This document shows, one piece after another, positions 52,741 to 61,571 of a DNA stretch of 64,000 nucleotides. The notes beneath the pieces are model-generated. The model was not told the DNA's origin. It searched no databases and was given only the letters and a program-made list of their open reading frames with translations. Every line of letters begins with the position of its first letter. The stretch's first letter is position 1. The DNA is from Burkholderia sp. USMB20 (GTDB lineage: Bacteria > Pseudomonadota > Gammaproteobacteria > Burkholderiales > Burkholderiaceae): contig NZ_JTAN02000013.1 in NCBI RefSeq assembly GCF_000949135.2, forward strand, positions 142,435-206,434, read 5' to 3'. A program made the translations under genes and the position numbers.

Positions 52741-53063
52741 GCCCGTGAGCGGCTGAGCGGCATCGCGGCGCAGCGGACGATCTCCATGCGCATTCATGCA
52801 TCAAAGGCGGCACGTGAGTGCCGCCTTTGTCATTGTGGCCGCGCGGTGTGCGTGGCGTCGCTCGACGCCGGACGCGGGCCAGGTTGAAAGATGTTTCAGG
52901 AAACGGCGGAACGGACGTCGCGGCAGCGCGTCAATTGTTACAAGACGTTAGCGGACGCTTCCACGTGCGATGCAGCGCATCAGTTCTTACAAACTTGAAA
53001 TATGCGCAGACTGTGCGTGCCGTTATAGTCGAATCACACATGAAACAACTCGAAGAGGAATCC
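52741..53063. other. 323-bp region between cyoD and PXPV gene
   Basis: It contains the cyoD terminator and, near its end, a TATAGT (53024-53029) that could be the -10 element of the PXPV gene. TTGAAA (52995-53000) is too far upstream (23 bases) to be a normal -35. Confidence 0.5.
52803..52828 (+). terminator. Intrinsic terminator after cyoD
   Basis: An 11-bp stem, AAAGGCGGCAC (52803-52813) with GTGCCGCCTTT (52818-52828), loop GTGA, closes the cyo operon. The T run is short. Confidence 0.75.
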
Positions 53064-53420
53064 ATGAAGACTTTGCGTATTGCCTCGCTCTTGACCGGTA
53101 TGACGGCCTTGCTCGTGTCGGGCGCAGCAATGGCGGGAGTCAATGTCGGGATCAACGTCGGCGTGCCGGCTCCGGTCTACGTCGCACCCGCGCCCGTGTA
53201 TGCGCCGCCGCCTCCGCCGGTCGTCTACCAGCCGGCGCCCGTGTATGCGCCGGCGCCCGTCTACGCGCCGGCCCCGGCGATCGTGATCGGCTGGCACGGC
53301 GATCGCTACTGGGACGGCCGCCGCTACTGGGGCCGCGACGAGTGGTATCGCCATCATGGCCGCGGCTGGCACGGCGATCGCGGTCACTGGGACAACGGCC
53401 GTCACAACGGCTGGCGCTGA
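53064..53420 (+). CDS. Small secreted PXPV-repeat protein
   Basis: A 118-residue exported protein. The signal sequence ends VSGAAMA near residue 24. Next comes a block of Pro-Val-Tyr-Ala repeats (VPAPVYVAPAPVYAPPPPPVV, residues about 35-72), then a Trp/His/Arg/Gly-rich tail (RYWDGRRYWGRDEWYRHHGRGW). This plan matches the PXPV family, common in Burkholderia and of unknown function. GAGGAA lies 4 bases before the ATG at 53064. Confidence 0.82.
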   Translation: MKTLRIASLLTGMTALLVSGAAMAGVNVGINVGVPAPVYVAPAPVYAPPPPPVVYQPAPVYAPAPVYAPAPAIVIGWHGDRYWDGRRYWGRDEWYRHHGRGWHGDRGHWDNGRHNGWR

Positions 53421-53461
53421 GCGATCTGCGGCGCACGCGCGATGCGTGCGCGCCTCGAAGG

Positions 53462-53499
53462 AAAACCGCCCGTGTGAACTGAACACCGGGCGGTTTTTC
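53462..53499 (+). terminator. Intrinsic terminator after PXPV gene
   Basis: AAAACCGCCCG (53462-53472) pairs with CGGGCGGTTTT (53487-53497), extended inward by GTGT/ACAC with one bulge, and is followed by a T run. Confidence 0.92.
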
Positions 53500-53634
53500 T
53501 TTGCCGGTGCGAGTCGCACGCGGTAGCCGCAACGCGCCGGTGCCGTGCGCGAAAACCCGCAAGTTGGCTCGACGTCGAATTGAATGGGTAGAATCGACCC
53601 ACGTTCCATCCCTCAATCGACCGACAGGGCCTCT

Positions 53635-55518
53635 ATGACGAAAGGTTCGCCCCGGACCGCCGCCACCCGCATCCGCTTCGGCGCCGCGCATGCGGTACGG
53701 GCCGCCGGCCGCACGGCGGCAGCATGGGCACTCCAGGCGGTACTGGCTGCAACCGCCGCGCACGCGGCCTATGCGATCGCGCAGTACGGCGAGCCGAAAT
53801 ATCCGCCGGGCTTCAGGCATTTCGACTACGTGAACCCCGACGCGCCGAAGGGCGGCACGCTCGTGCTCGCGAACCCGAGCCGGCTCACGTCGTTCGACAA
53901 GTTCAATCCGTTCACGATGCGCGGCAACCCCGCGCCGGGCATCGACCTGCTGTTCGAGAGCCTCGCGACCGGCAGCATGGACGAACCGGCATCCGCCTAC
54001 GGGCTGCTCGCCGACGACATCGCGATCGCGCCGGACCGCCGCTCGGTCACGTTTCACCTGAACCCGCGCGCGCGCTTTTCGAACGGCGATCCGGTCACGG
54101 CCGACGACGTCAGGTTTTCGTTCGACACGCTGAAGAGCAAGCAGGCCGCACCGCAGTTCGGCGCGTATTTCGCCGAGATCGCGAAGGCGGTGGTGGTCGA
54201 TCCCGCGACCGTGCGTTTCGAGTTCCGCAGCACGAACCGCGAGCTGCCGCTGATCGCCGGCGGCGTGCCGGTGTTCTCGCGCAAGTGGGGGCTGCGCGCG
54301 GACGGTTCGCGGATTCCGTTCGACCAGCTCGCGTTCGAACAGCCGATCGGCAGCGGCCCGTACCTGATCGAGCGCTACGACAACGGCCGCACGATTACCT
54401 ATCGGCGCAATCCCGCGTACTGGGGCGCCGACCTGCCGGTGCGGGTCGGCACCGACAACTTCGAGCGGATCGTCTACAAGCTCTACGGCGACGGCGTCGC
54501 GCGGCTCGAGGCGTTCAAGGCCGGCGAGTACGACGTGCTGGTCGAATACATCGCGCGCAACTGGACGCGGCGCGACGTCGGCAAGCGCTTCGACAGCGGC
54601 GAGCTCGTCAAGCGCGAGTTCCGCCAGCACAATGGCGCGGGCATGCAGGGCTTCTTCATGAACCTGCGCCGGCCGCTGTTTCGCGACGTGCGCGTGCGCC
54701 AGGCGCTCGATCTCGCGTTCGACTTCGAATGGCTGAACCGCCAGTTGTTCTATAGCGCGTACACGCGCCTCGACAGCTATTTCGCCGATACCGACCTGCA
54801 GGCGACCGGTACGCCGGGCCCGGGCGAACTGAAGCTGCTGGAGCCGTTGCGCACGCAACTCGACCCGGCCGTGTTCGGCCCGATGGTCACGCAGCCGAAC
54901 ACGAACCCGCCGGGCTCGCTGCGCGCGAACCTGCTGAAGGCGCGCGCGCTGCTCGCGCAGGCCGGCTGGACCTACCGCGACGGCGCGTTGCGCAACGCGC
55001 AGAGCGAGCCGTTCACGTTCGAGATCCTCGACGATTCGGGCGCGGCGATGGAAGGCGTCGTGACCGCCTACCAGCGCAACCTCGCGAAGCTCGGCATCGA
55101 CGCGCGTTTTCGCACGGCCGATTACGCGCTGCTGCAGAAGCGCCTCGACGCGTTCGACTACGACATGACGACGGTTCGCCTGCCGGGTGTGCAGGTGCCG
55201 GGCGCCGAGCAGTTCTCGCGCTACGGCAGCAAGTTCGCGGACGAACCGGGCTCCGACAACATCATCGGCCTGAAGTCGCCGGCAGTCGACGCGCTGCTGC
55301 ATGCGCTCGGCGCCGCGCAGACGCGCGAGGACCTGCTCGACGCGACGCATGCGCTCGACCGCGTGCTGATGCACGGCTATTACGCGGTTCCGCAGTGGTA
55401 CAGCACCACGCATCGGATCGCATACAAGCGCACGCTCGGCTATCCGCAAACGCTGCCGCTGTACTATTCGGCCGAGGGCTGGGTCGTATCGACCTGGTGG
55501 GCCAAGCCCGATCACTGA
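53635..55518 (+). CDS. yejA: Peptide ABC transporter substrate-binding protein YejA
   Basis: A 627-residue periplasmic binding protein of the OppA/DppA class. The signal sequence ends near AHAAYAIA (about residue 45). Recognisable segments are YGEPKYPPGFRHFDYVNPDAPKGG, typical of YejA, AYGLLADDIAIAPD and GSGPYLIERYDNGRTITYRRNPAYWG. YejABEF takes up oligopeptides and, in E. coli, the peptide-nucleotide antibiotic microcin C. The ATG at 53635 was chosen to place the signal sequence at the start. TAGAAT (53589-53594) with TTGGCT (53564-53569) is a possible promoter. Confidence 0.93.
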   Translation: MTKGSPRTAATRIRFGAAHAVRAAGRTAAAWALQAVLAATAAHAAYAIAQYGEPKYPPGFRHFDYVNPDAPKGGTLVLANPSRLTSFDKFNPFTMRGNPAPGIDLLFESLATGSMDEPASAYGLLADDIAIAPDRRSVTFHLNPRARFSNGDPVTADDVRFSFDTLKSKQAAPQFGAYFAEIAKAVVVDPATVRFEFRSTNRELPLIAGGVPVFSRKWGLRADGSRIPFDQLAFEQPIGSGPYLIERYDNGRTITYRRNPAYWGADLPVRVGTDNFERIVYKLYGDGVARLEAFKAGEYDVLVEYIARNWTRRDVGKRFDSGELVKREFRQHNGAGMQGFFMNLRRPLFRDVRVRQALDLAFDFEWLNRQLFYSAYTRLDSYFADTDLQATGTPGPGELKLLEPLRTQLDPAVFGPMVTQPNTNPPGSLRANLLKARALLAQAGWTYRDGALRNAQSEPFTFEILDDSGAAMEGVVTAYQRNLAKLGIDARFRTADYALLQKRLDAFDYDMTTVRLPGVQVPGAEQFSRYGSKFADEPGSDNIIGLKSPAVDALLHALGAAQTREDLLDATHALDRVLMHGYYAVPQWYSTTHRIAYKRTLGYPQTLPLYYSAEGWVVSTWWAKPDH

Positions 55519-55570
55519 AGCCTGCCGGCCCTTCGTTCAACCCAGCCTATCGATCGCGAGTCGACGCCCT

Positions 55571-56614
55571 ATGTGGAGCTACATCCTCAAACGCCTGCTG
55601 CTGATGATCCCGACGCTCGTCGGCGTGCTCACGCTCACGTTCGCGGTGATCCAGTTCGTGCCGGGCGGCCCGGTCGAACAGGCCGTGCAGGAACTGCGCA
55701 AGGGCGCGACGGAGCAGGGCGCGGCGCCGTTCGGAATGCGCGCGCACACCGGCGTCGACGCGCAGCAGCTCGCGCAGCTCAAGGCGCTGTACGGCTTCGA
55801 CAAGCCGCCGCTCGAGCGTTACTGGCTGATGCTGAAGCGTTTCGCGCGCTTCGATCTCGGCGACAGCTACTTCCGCCACCAGAGCGTGTGGTCGCTGGTC
55901 GTGCAGAAGCTGCCGGTGTCGATCAGCATCGGGCTGTGGACGTTCTTCGTCACCTACCTGATCTCCGTGCCGCTCGGCATCGCGAAGGCCGTGCGCAACG
56001 GCTCGCCGTTCGATGTCGCGACGAGCCTCGTCGTGCTGGTCGGCTATGCGATTCCGGGCTTCGTGCTCGGCGTGCTGCTGCTCGTGCTGTTCGGCGGCGG
56101 CTCGTTCTGGCAGCTGTTCCCGCTGCGCGGGCTCACGTCGGACAACTTCGCCCAGCTGTCGCTCGCCGGCAAGGTGCTCGATTATCTGTGGCACATCGCG
56201 CTGCCGATCACGGCGTCGGTCGTCGGCAGCTTCGCGGTCGTCACGATGCTCACGAAGAACGCGTTCCTCGACGAAATCCGCAAGCAGTACGTGCTGACCG
56301 CGCGCGCGAAAGGGCTCGCCGAGCGCACCGTGCTGTGGAAGCACGTGTTCCGCAACGCGATGCTGCCGCTGATCGTCGGGTTTCCGGCCGCGTTCATCGG
56401 CGCGTTCTTCACGGGCAGCCTGCTGATCGAGACGCTGTTCTCGCTCGACGGCCTCGGGCTCTTGTCGTACGAGTCGGTCGTGCGGCGCGACTATCCGGTC
56501 GTGCTCGGCACGCTGTACCTGTTCACGCTGATCGGGCTCGCGACCAAGCTGATCTCGGATCTCTGCTATGTGTGGGTCGACCCGCGCATTCAATTCGACA
56601 ACCTGGAGCGCTGA
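55571..56614 (+). CDS. yejB: Peptide ABC transporter permease YejB
   Basis: A 347-residue inner-membrane permease with six predicted helices. It begins SYILKRLLLMIPTLVGVLTLTF, as in DppB/OppB relatives, and the EAA-type cytoplasmic loop that contacts the ATPase is YVLTARAKGLAERTVLWKHVFRNAMLP. It has the insertion after the first helix (PGGPVEQAVQELRKGATEQG) that is typical of YejB. It lies 52 bases after yejA. Confidence 0.95.
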   Translation: MWSYILKRLLLMIPTLVGVLTLTFAVIQFVPGGPVEQAVQELRKGATEQGAAPFGMRAHTGVDAQQLAQLKALYGFDKPPLERYWLMLKRFARFDLGDSYFRHQSVWSLVVQKLPVSISIGLWTFFVTYLISVPLGIAKAVRNGSPFDVATSLVVLVGYAIPGFVLGVLLLVLFGGGSFWQLFPLRGLTSDNFAQLSLAGKVLDYLWHIALPITASVVGSFAVVTMLTKNAFLDEIRKQYVLTARAKGLAERTVLWKHVFRNAMLPLIVGFPAAFIGAFFTGSLLIETLFSLDGLGLLSYESVVRRDYPVVLGTLYLFTLIGLATKLISDLCYVWVDPRIQFDNLER

Positions 56615-56615
56615 C

Positions 56616-56693
56616 ATGAAACCGTCCGCCAGCACGCCGCTCGCCGGCGCGCCCGTTCGCCTGCCCGCGCTCGCCGGGCGAGGTGCGCGATGA
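56616..56693 (+). CDS. Short open frame (25 aa) coupled to yejE
   Basis: An ATG 2 bases after the yejB stop opens a 25-codon frame (MKPSASTPLAGAPV...) that ends in a TGA overlapping the yejE start codon (ATGA). It has no ribosome site stronger than the one serving yejB and no recognisable family. It could be a coupling peptide, or the remains of a longer yejE N-terminus. Confidence 0.3.
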   Translation: MKPSASTPLAGAPVRLPALAGRGAR

Positions 56694-57787
56694 ACCGGGC
56701 CGTCGTGTCGTCCCGCATCGACGCGGCCCGTGCGCGCGTGTCGCCGTCGCCCGCGCGCCGCGTCTGGCAGCGCTTTCGCCAGCAGCGCCTCGGCTACTGG
56801 AGCTTCGTGATCTTCGTCGTCGCGTTCGCCGCGAGCCTCGCGGCGCCGCTGTGGTCGAACGACAAGCCGCTCGTCGTGCGCTACGACGGCCAGACCTATT
56901 TCCCGATGTTCCATGCGTATCCGGAGACGACCTTCGGCGGCGACTTCCCGACGCCGGCCGACTATCTCGATCCGTACGTCCGCAAGCGGCTCGAGGCGCC
57001 GGGCAACTTCGTCGTGTATCCGCCGAACCGCTATTACTACGACACGCTGAACTATTTCTCGAGCGTGCCGAACCCGGCGCCGCCGTCGCGTGCGAACTGG
57101 CTCGGCACCGACGCGCAGGGGCGCGACCTGCTCGCGCGGCTCGTGTACGGGTTCCGCGTGTCGGTCGAGTTCGGGCTGGTCCTGACCGTGATCGGCACGC
57201 TGCTCGGGATCGCCGCGGGCGCCGTGCAGGGCTTCTTCGGCGGGCGCATCGACATCGTCGGGCAGCGGCTGATCGAGATCTGGAGTTCGCTGCCCGAGCT
57301 GTACCTGCTGATCATCTTCGCGTCGATCTTCGAGCCGAGCTTCCTGCTGCTGATCGTGCTGCTGTCGCTGTTCGGCTGGATCGGCCTGGCCGACTACGTG
57401 CGCGCCGAATTCCTGCGCAACCGCACGCAGGACTACGTGCGCGCGGCCCGTGCGATGGGGCTCACGAACTGGCAGATCATCTGGCGCCACGTGCTGCCGA
57501 ACAGCATGACGCCCGTGATCACGTTCCTGCCGTTCCGGATGAGCGGCGCGATCCTCGCGCTCACGAGCCTCGACTTCCTCGGGCTCGGCGTGCCGCCGCC
57601 GACGCCGAGCCTCGGCGAGCTGCTCGCGCAGGGCAAGGGCAACCTCGATGCGTGGTGGATCTCGCTGTCGACGTTCGGCGTGCTGGTCGCGACGCTGCTG
57701 CTGCTGACCTTCATGGGCGACGCGCTGCGCAACGCGCTCGACACGCGGATCGCCGATTCGGTGCGCGCGGCAGGAGGCCAGCGATGA
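56690..57787 (+). CDS. yejE: Peptide ABC transporter permease YejE
   Basis: A 365-residue permease paired with YejB. After a basic N-terminus (RRVWQRFRQQRLGYWS) comes the first helix, then the large periplasmic insertion typical of YejE (YDGQTYFPMFHAYPETTFGGDF). The transport core contains NWLGTDAQGRDLLARLVYGFRVS and the EAA loop DYVRAARAMGLTNWQIIWRHVLPN. Its stop codon overlaps the yejF start (ATGA). Confidence 0.95.
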   Translation: MNRAVVSSRIDAARARVSPSPARRVWQRFRQQRLGYWSFVIFVVAFAASLAAPLWSNDKPLVVRYDGQTYFPMFHAYPETTFGGDFPTPADYLDPYVRKRLEAPGNFVVYPPNRYYYDTLNYFSSVPNPAPPSRANWLGTDAQGRDLLARLVYGFRVSVEFGLVLTVIGTLLGIAAGAVQGFFGGRIDIVGQRLIEIWSSLPELYLLIIFASIFEPSFLLLIVLLSLFGWIGLADYVRAEFLRNRTQDYVRAARAMGLTNWQIIWRHVLPNSMTPVITFLPFRMSGAILALTSLDFLGLGVPPPTPSLGELLAQGKGNLDAWWISLSTFGVLVATLLLLTFMGDALRNALDTRIADSVRAAGGQR

Positions 57788-59406
57788 GCAGCACGGTCGT
57801 ATCGAACGCGGGCGAGCCGCTGCTGTCGCTCGAGCATCTGCAGGTGCGCTTCGGCGACACGGTGGCCGTCGACGACGTGACGCTCGCGATCGGCCGCGGC
57901 GAGCGCGTCGCGCTCGTCGGGGAGTCGGGATCGGGCAAGAGCGTGACCGCGCTGTCGATCCTGCGGCTGCTGCGCGACGCCGACGTGAGCGGCACGATCC
58001 GCTTCGCCGGGCATGACCTCGCCGGCAAGAGCGAACGCGAGATGCGCGGGCTGCGCGGCTCGGACATCGCGATGATCTTCCAGGAGCCGATGACGGCGCT
58101 CAACCCGCTGTACACGATCGGCACGCAGATCGGCGAGACGATCGTGCTGCACGACGGCGTGACGGCGGTGGAGGCGCGCAAGCGCGCGATCGCGCTGCTT
58201 GCGCGTACCGGCATCGCGGAGCCGGAGCGGCGCGTCGACAGCTACCCGCACCAGTTGTCGGGCGGCCAGCGGCAGCGCGCGATGATCGCGATGGCGCTCG
58301 CCTGCCGGCCGCGCCTCCTGCTCGCGGACGAACCGACCACGGCGCTCGACGTGACGATCCGCGCGCAGATCGTCGACCTGCTGCTCGAGCTGCAGCGCGA
58401 GGAGGCGGAAAAGCGCGGGATGGCGATCCTGCTGATCACGCACGACCTGAACCTCGTGCGGCACTTCGCCGAGCGGGTCGCGGTGATGGAGCGCGGCAAG
58501 CTGGTCGAAAGCGGGCCGGTCGAGCGGATCTTCGCGGAGCCGGAGCATCCGTATACGCAGCGGCTGCTGAACAGTCGGCCGCAGCGCGCGGTCGCGCCGG
58601 TGATGCCGATCGCGCCCGTCGTGCTCGATGCGCGCCACGTCAGCGTGCAGTTCGCGCGCAAGCGGCCGGGCTTCGCAGGCTGGTTCGGCACGACGCCCGT
58701 GACGGCGGTCGCGGACGTATCCGTGTCGGTGCGGCAGGGCGAGACGCTCGGGATCGTCGGCGAATCCGGCTCCGGGAAGTCGACGCTCGCGATGGCGCTG
58801 CTCGGGCTGCAAAGGACGGCGCACGGCGAGATCGAATTCCAGGGGCGTGCGCTGTCGACCTATCGCGGCCGTGAGCAGACCGCGCTGCGCTCGAACATGC
58901 AGGTCGTCTTTCAGGATCCCTTCAGTTCACTGTCGCCGCGTCACACGATCGAGCGGATCGTCGGCGAGGGGCTCGAACTGCATCGCCCGGAACTCACGCC
59001 GGACGCGCGCCGCGCGAAGTCGCTGGCCGTGCTGCGCGAAGTCGGCCTCGACCGCACGGTGCTGCATCGCTATCCGCACGAATTCTCGGGCGGCCAGCGC
59101 CAGCGGATCGCGATCGCGCGCGCGCTGGTGCTGGAGCCGCGCATCCTGATCCTCGACGAACCGACGTCCGCGCTCGACGTGTCGATCCAGCAGCAGGTGC
59201 TGAAGCTGCTCGCGAATTTGCAACAGAAATACAACCTCGGCTATGTATTCATCAGCCACGACCTGGAGGTGATCGGCGCGATGGCGCACCGGGTCGCGGT
59301 GATGCAGGGCGGGGCGATCGTCGAGTCCGGCGACGTGGCCGATATCTTCACGAAACCGTCACATCCTTACACACAAAAGCTGTTGAAAGCGGTCTGGAAA
59401 GCGTGA
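57784..59406 (+). CDS. yejF: Peptide ABC transporter ATPase YejF (two fused ATPase domains)
   Basis: A 540-residue protein with two complete ABC ATPase domains. Domain 1 has Walker [12 protein letters not shown], signature [14 protein letters not shown] and Walker [13 protein letters not shown]. Domain 2, after a linker near residue 270, has [27 protein letters not shown] and [13 protein letters not shown]-terminal HPYT-Q motifs after each domain ([18 protein letters not shown]) are typical of oligopeptide importers. It completes yejABEF, with overlapping start and stop codons. Confidence 0.96.
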   Translation: MSSTVVSNAGEPLLSLEHLQVRFGDTVAVDDVTLAIGRGERVALVGESGSGKSVTALSILRLLRDADVSGTIRFAGHDLAGKSEREMRGLRGSDIAMIFQEPMTALNPLYTIGTQIGETIVLHDGVTAVEARKRAIALLARTGIAEPERRVDSYPHQLSGGQRQRAMIAMALACRPRLLLADEPTTALDVTIRAQIVDLLLELQREEAEKRGMAILLITHDLNLVRHFAERVAVMERGKLVESGPVERIFAEPEHPYTQRLLNSRPQRAVAPVMPIAPVVLDARHVSVQFARKRPGFAGWFGTTPVTAVADVSVSVRQGETLGIVGESGSGKSTLAMALLGLQRTAHGEIEFQGRALSTYRGREQTALRSNMQVVFQDPFSSLSPRHTIERIVGEGLELHRPELTPDARRAKSLAVLREVGLDRTVLHRYPHEFSGGQRQRIAIARALVLEPRILILDEPTSALDVSIQQQVLKLLANLQQKYNLGYVFISHDLEVIGAMAHRVAVMQGGAIVESGDVADIFTKPSHPYTQKLLKAVWKA

Positions 59407-59453
59407 TAGGCGTCCAATGGTCTGACTATCTCGATTGTATTTTTTAATTTGTT

Positions 59454-59482
59454 TTGACAAACGATTACGCGCTGGCTAGTAT
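59454..59482 (+). promoter_or_regulatory. Consensus sigma-70 promoter for NlpC/P60 gene
   Basis: TTGACA (59454-59459) and TAGTAT (59477-59482) are separated by exactly 17 bases, 53 bases upstream of the ATG at 59535. This is one of the best promoters in the window and sits in a short AT-rich stretch. Confidence 0.88.
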
Positions 59483-59534
59483 CGACCGAAATTTTCCGCC
59501 AATCAGCTGATTTTTAAGCACATTCCATCGACCA

Positions 59535-60209
59535 ATGCAGCATCGATCCCTGACCCAGGCATGCGCGCGCACCCTCGCCGGGCTGTTCATCGGCGCCCTG
59601 TTCGCAGCAGCTCCCGGCGCGTTCGCCGACGAAGTCAGCAGTTTTAACCAGAATGTCACGAATTCGACTCAAATCGGGTCGAGCTCCTCCCCCCAGCAGA
59701 CCAATGCCCAGTCGTCGAGCGGCGGCGCGAAGTCGTTTCTTGCCGGCATGGCGGGCAAGGCAGGCGACGTCGTCGTCGGTGCGCTGAACATGATCGGCGT
59801 GCGTTACCGCTGGGGCGGCAACTCGCCGGATTCCGGCCTCGACTGCAGCGGCTTCGTGCGCTACGTGTTCCAGGACACGCTCGGCATGTCGCTGCCGCGT
59901 CGCGCCGAAGAGATGAGCCGCGTCGGCGAGAAGGTCAGCATGAGCAACCTGAAGCCGGGCGACCTCGTGTTCTTCAACACGATGCGCCGTACGTTCTCGC
60001 ACGTCGGCATCTATATCGGCGACAACAAGTTCGTGCATTCGCCGTCGACGGGCAGCACGATTCGCGTCGACGATCTCGACAGCGGCTACTGGGAAAAGCG
60101 TTTCACCGGTGCGCGCCGGCTCGAGTCGGAGTTCCCGATGAAGGCCGACGACCTGCGCCAGCGCGTGCGTGCCACGATCGGCGACGACGCGGCGAACGGC
60201 AGCAACTGA
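59535..60209 (+). CDS. NlpC/P60 family peptidoglycan endopeptidase
   Basis: A 224-residue exported cysteine peptidase expected to cut peptide stems of peptidoglycan. The signal sequence ends APGAFA near residue 31, and a Ser/Gln-rich linker runs to about residue 67. The catalytic domain has C104 (DCSGFVRYVF), H156 (SHVGIYIG) and H168 (FVHSPS). It resembles Spr/MepS in domain but lacks a lipobox. It follows a consensus promoter and ends at a clear terminator, so it is probably a single-gene transcript. Confidence 0.92.
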   Translation: MQHRSLTQACARTLAGLFIGALFAAAPGAFADEVSSFNQNVTNSTQIGSSSSPQQTNAQSSSGGAKSFLAGMAGKAGDVVVGALNMIGVRYRWGGNSPDSGLDCSGFVRYVFQDTLGMSLPRRAEEMSRVGEKVSMSNLKPGDLVFFNTMRRTFSHVGIYIGDNKFVHSPSTGSTIRVDDLDSGYWEKRFTGARRLESEFPMKADDLRQRVRATIGDDAANGSN

Positions 60210-60238
60210 CCGACGCTCGCCGGCGAACCGCCGGATCC

Positions 60239-60274
60239 AAAAAACCCTGTCACCGGAAGGCGGCAGGGTTTTTT
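60239..60274 (+). terminator. Intrinsic terminator after NlpC/P60 gene
   Basis: AAAACCCTG (60241-60249) pairs with CAGGGTTTT (60264-60272) around an interior loop (tcaccggaaggcgg), with A and T tracts on each side. The A-run side may also serve the converging patatin-like gene. Confidence 0.88.
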
Positions 60275-60360
60275 GTTTTGGGGCGTGCGCAAGCGGCTGG
60301 TGGCGGGGCCATCGTCGGTGGCGCGCTCGCTGTCGCGCGCCGCGCGCCGCGATGCGCCGC

Positions 60361-61287
60361 TTATGCCGCCGCGACGCCGCGGGCCGCCGCGAGCTTGCGC
60401 TGCAGCTCGGGCATGACGCGCGCGACGGCTTCCTCGCCCGCGAGGATCGCCGCGTTGCGCTGGTTGAAGTCGCTGCCGCCCATTGCCGCGAGGTTCGGGC
60501 GGATCACGACGTCCGCGTATTTGTCGAGCTCGTAGGTCTTGATCGTCTGGCCCATGATCGTGAAGGTCTGCAGCAGCATCTCGATCGGGTTGTTGGTCGC
60601 CGCGCCGTCCGGCCGCGACGAGATGTCGACCGCGATCACGAAGCTCGCGCCCATCTTGCGCGCGAACGACGCGGGCACCGGGCTCACGAGGCCGCCGTCG
60701 ACGTATTCGCGGTTGCCGATCTTCACGGGCTCGAACACCGACGGTACGCTGCACGACGCGCGCACCGCGAGCCCCGTATTGCCCTGCTGGAACAGGATCG
60801 GCTGGCCGTTCTGCAGGTCCGTCGCGACGATGCCGAGCGGCTTCGCCATCTTTTCGATCGGCCGGTTGTTGAGCGTCTTGTTCAGGAAGTTCTGCAGCGC
60901 CACGCCCTGCAGCAGCCCGCGCGAGCGGAACGGCAGCGCCCAGTCGCTGATCGCCGCCTGATCCATGTCGAGTGCGATCTTGTTGATCTGCAGCCCGCTC
61001 ATCCCGGCGGCATAGAGCGCCCCGACCACCGAGCCCGCGCTCGTGCCCGCGACGATCTCGACCGGGATGCCGCGTGCCTCGAGCGCTTTCAGCACGCCGA
61101 TGTGCGAGAAGCCGCGGGCGGCGCCACCGCCGAGCGCGATGCCGATCTTCACGGGTTTCTCGCGCGACTGCGCGGGATTCGCGGCGTTGTCGGGGCGGGA
61201 CTTGTCGCCGAACGACGTGCAGGCGGCGAGGCTGGCGGATGCGCAAGCGATCGTGAAGTGACGGCGCGACAGGCGAGGGGACGACAT
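60361..61287 (-). CDS. Patatin-like phospholipase family lipoprotein (RssA-like)
   Basis: A 308-residue patatin-like protein. The oxyanion loop is [14 protein letters not shown] (about residues 53-66), the nucleophile is S83 in GTSAGS and the partner is D197 in VDGGLVSP, so the Ser-Asp dyad is complete. The N-terminus holds a twin-arginine-like SRRHFTIA followed by the lipobox SLAAC (C23), suggesting export through Tat and anchoring as a lipoprotein, unlike cytoplasmic E. coli RssA. Substrate unknown. It is divergent from gltX. Confidence 0.85.
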   Translation of the reverse strand: MSSPRLSRRHFTIACASASLAACTSFGDKSRPDNAANPAQSREKPVKIGIALGGGAARGFSHIGVLKALEARGIPVEIVAGTSAGSVVGALYAAGMSGLQINKIALDMDQAAISDWALPFRSRGLLQGVALQNFLNKTLNNRPIEKMAKPLGIVATDLQNGQPILFQQGNTGLAVRASCSVPSVFEPVKIGNREYVDGGLVSPVPASFARKMGASFVIAVDISSRPDGAATNNPIEMLLQTFTIMGQTIKTYELDKYADVVIRPNLAAMGGSDFNQRNAAILAGEEAVARVMPELQRKLAAARGVAAA

Positions 61288-61456
61288 CGAATGGTTCTCG
61301 GCGCTTGGCGGCGGGCCGTGCGGCCCGCGGCGGCGATAGGTCCGAGCGGCCGCGCGGCACAAACCGCGCGGCCGGCGCGGCGCCGGCTGGCCGGCCGCGG
61401 CGCGCACATCATAAAGCAAGCGGCGCGCTTGGCGCGGAAGGGCGGCGCGAATACCG

Positions 61457-61462
61457 TATAAT
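61457..61462 (+). promoter_or_regulatory. Candidate -10 element for gltX
   Basis: TATAAT in CCGTATAATTCCGG lies 110 bases upstream of the gltX ATG. A TTGGCG at 61429-61434 is 22 bases away and too distant to be a normal -35. Confidence 0.5.
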
Positions 61463-61571
61463 TCCGGCTTCTTTCCCGTTCCGGGCGCGGCCGGCCCCAG
61501 TGCTGTCCGGGCTGTCGCCGTCGATCCCGCGTCGAATCATTCATGCGCCCCAGGCGTTCGAGTTACCGTTT

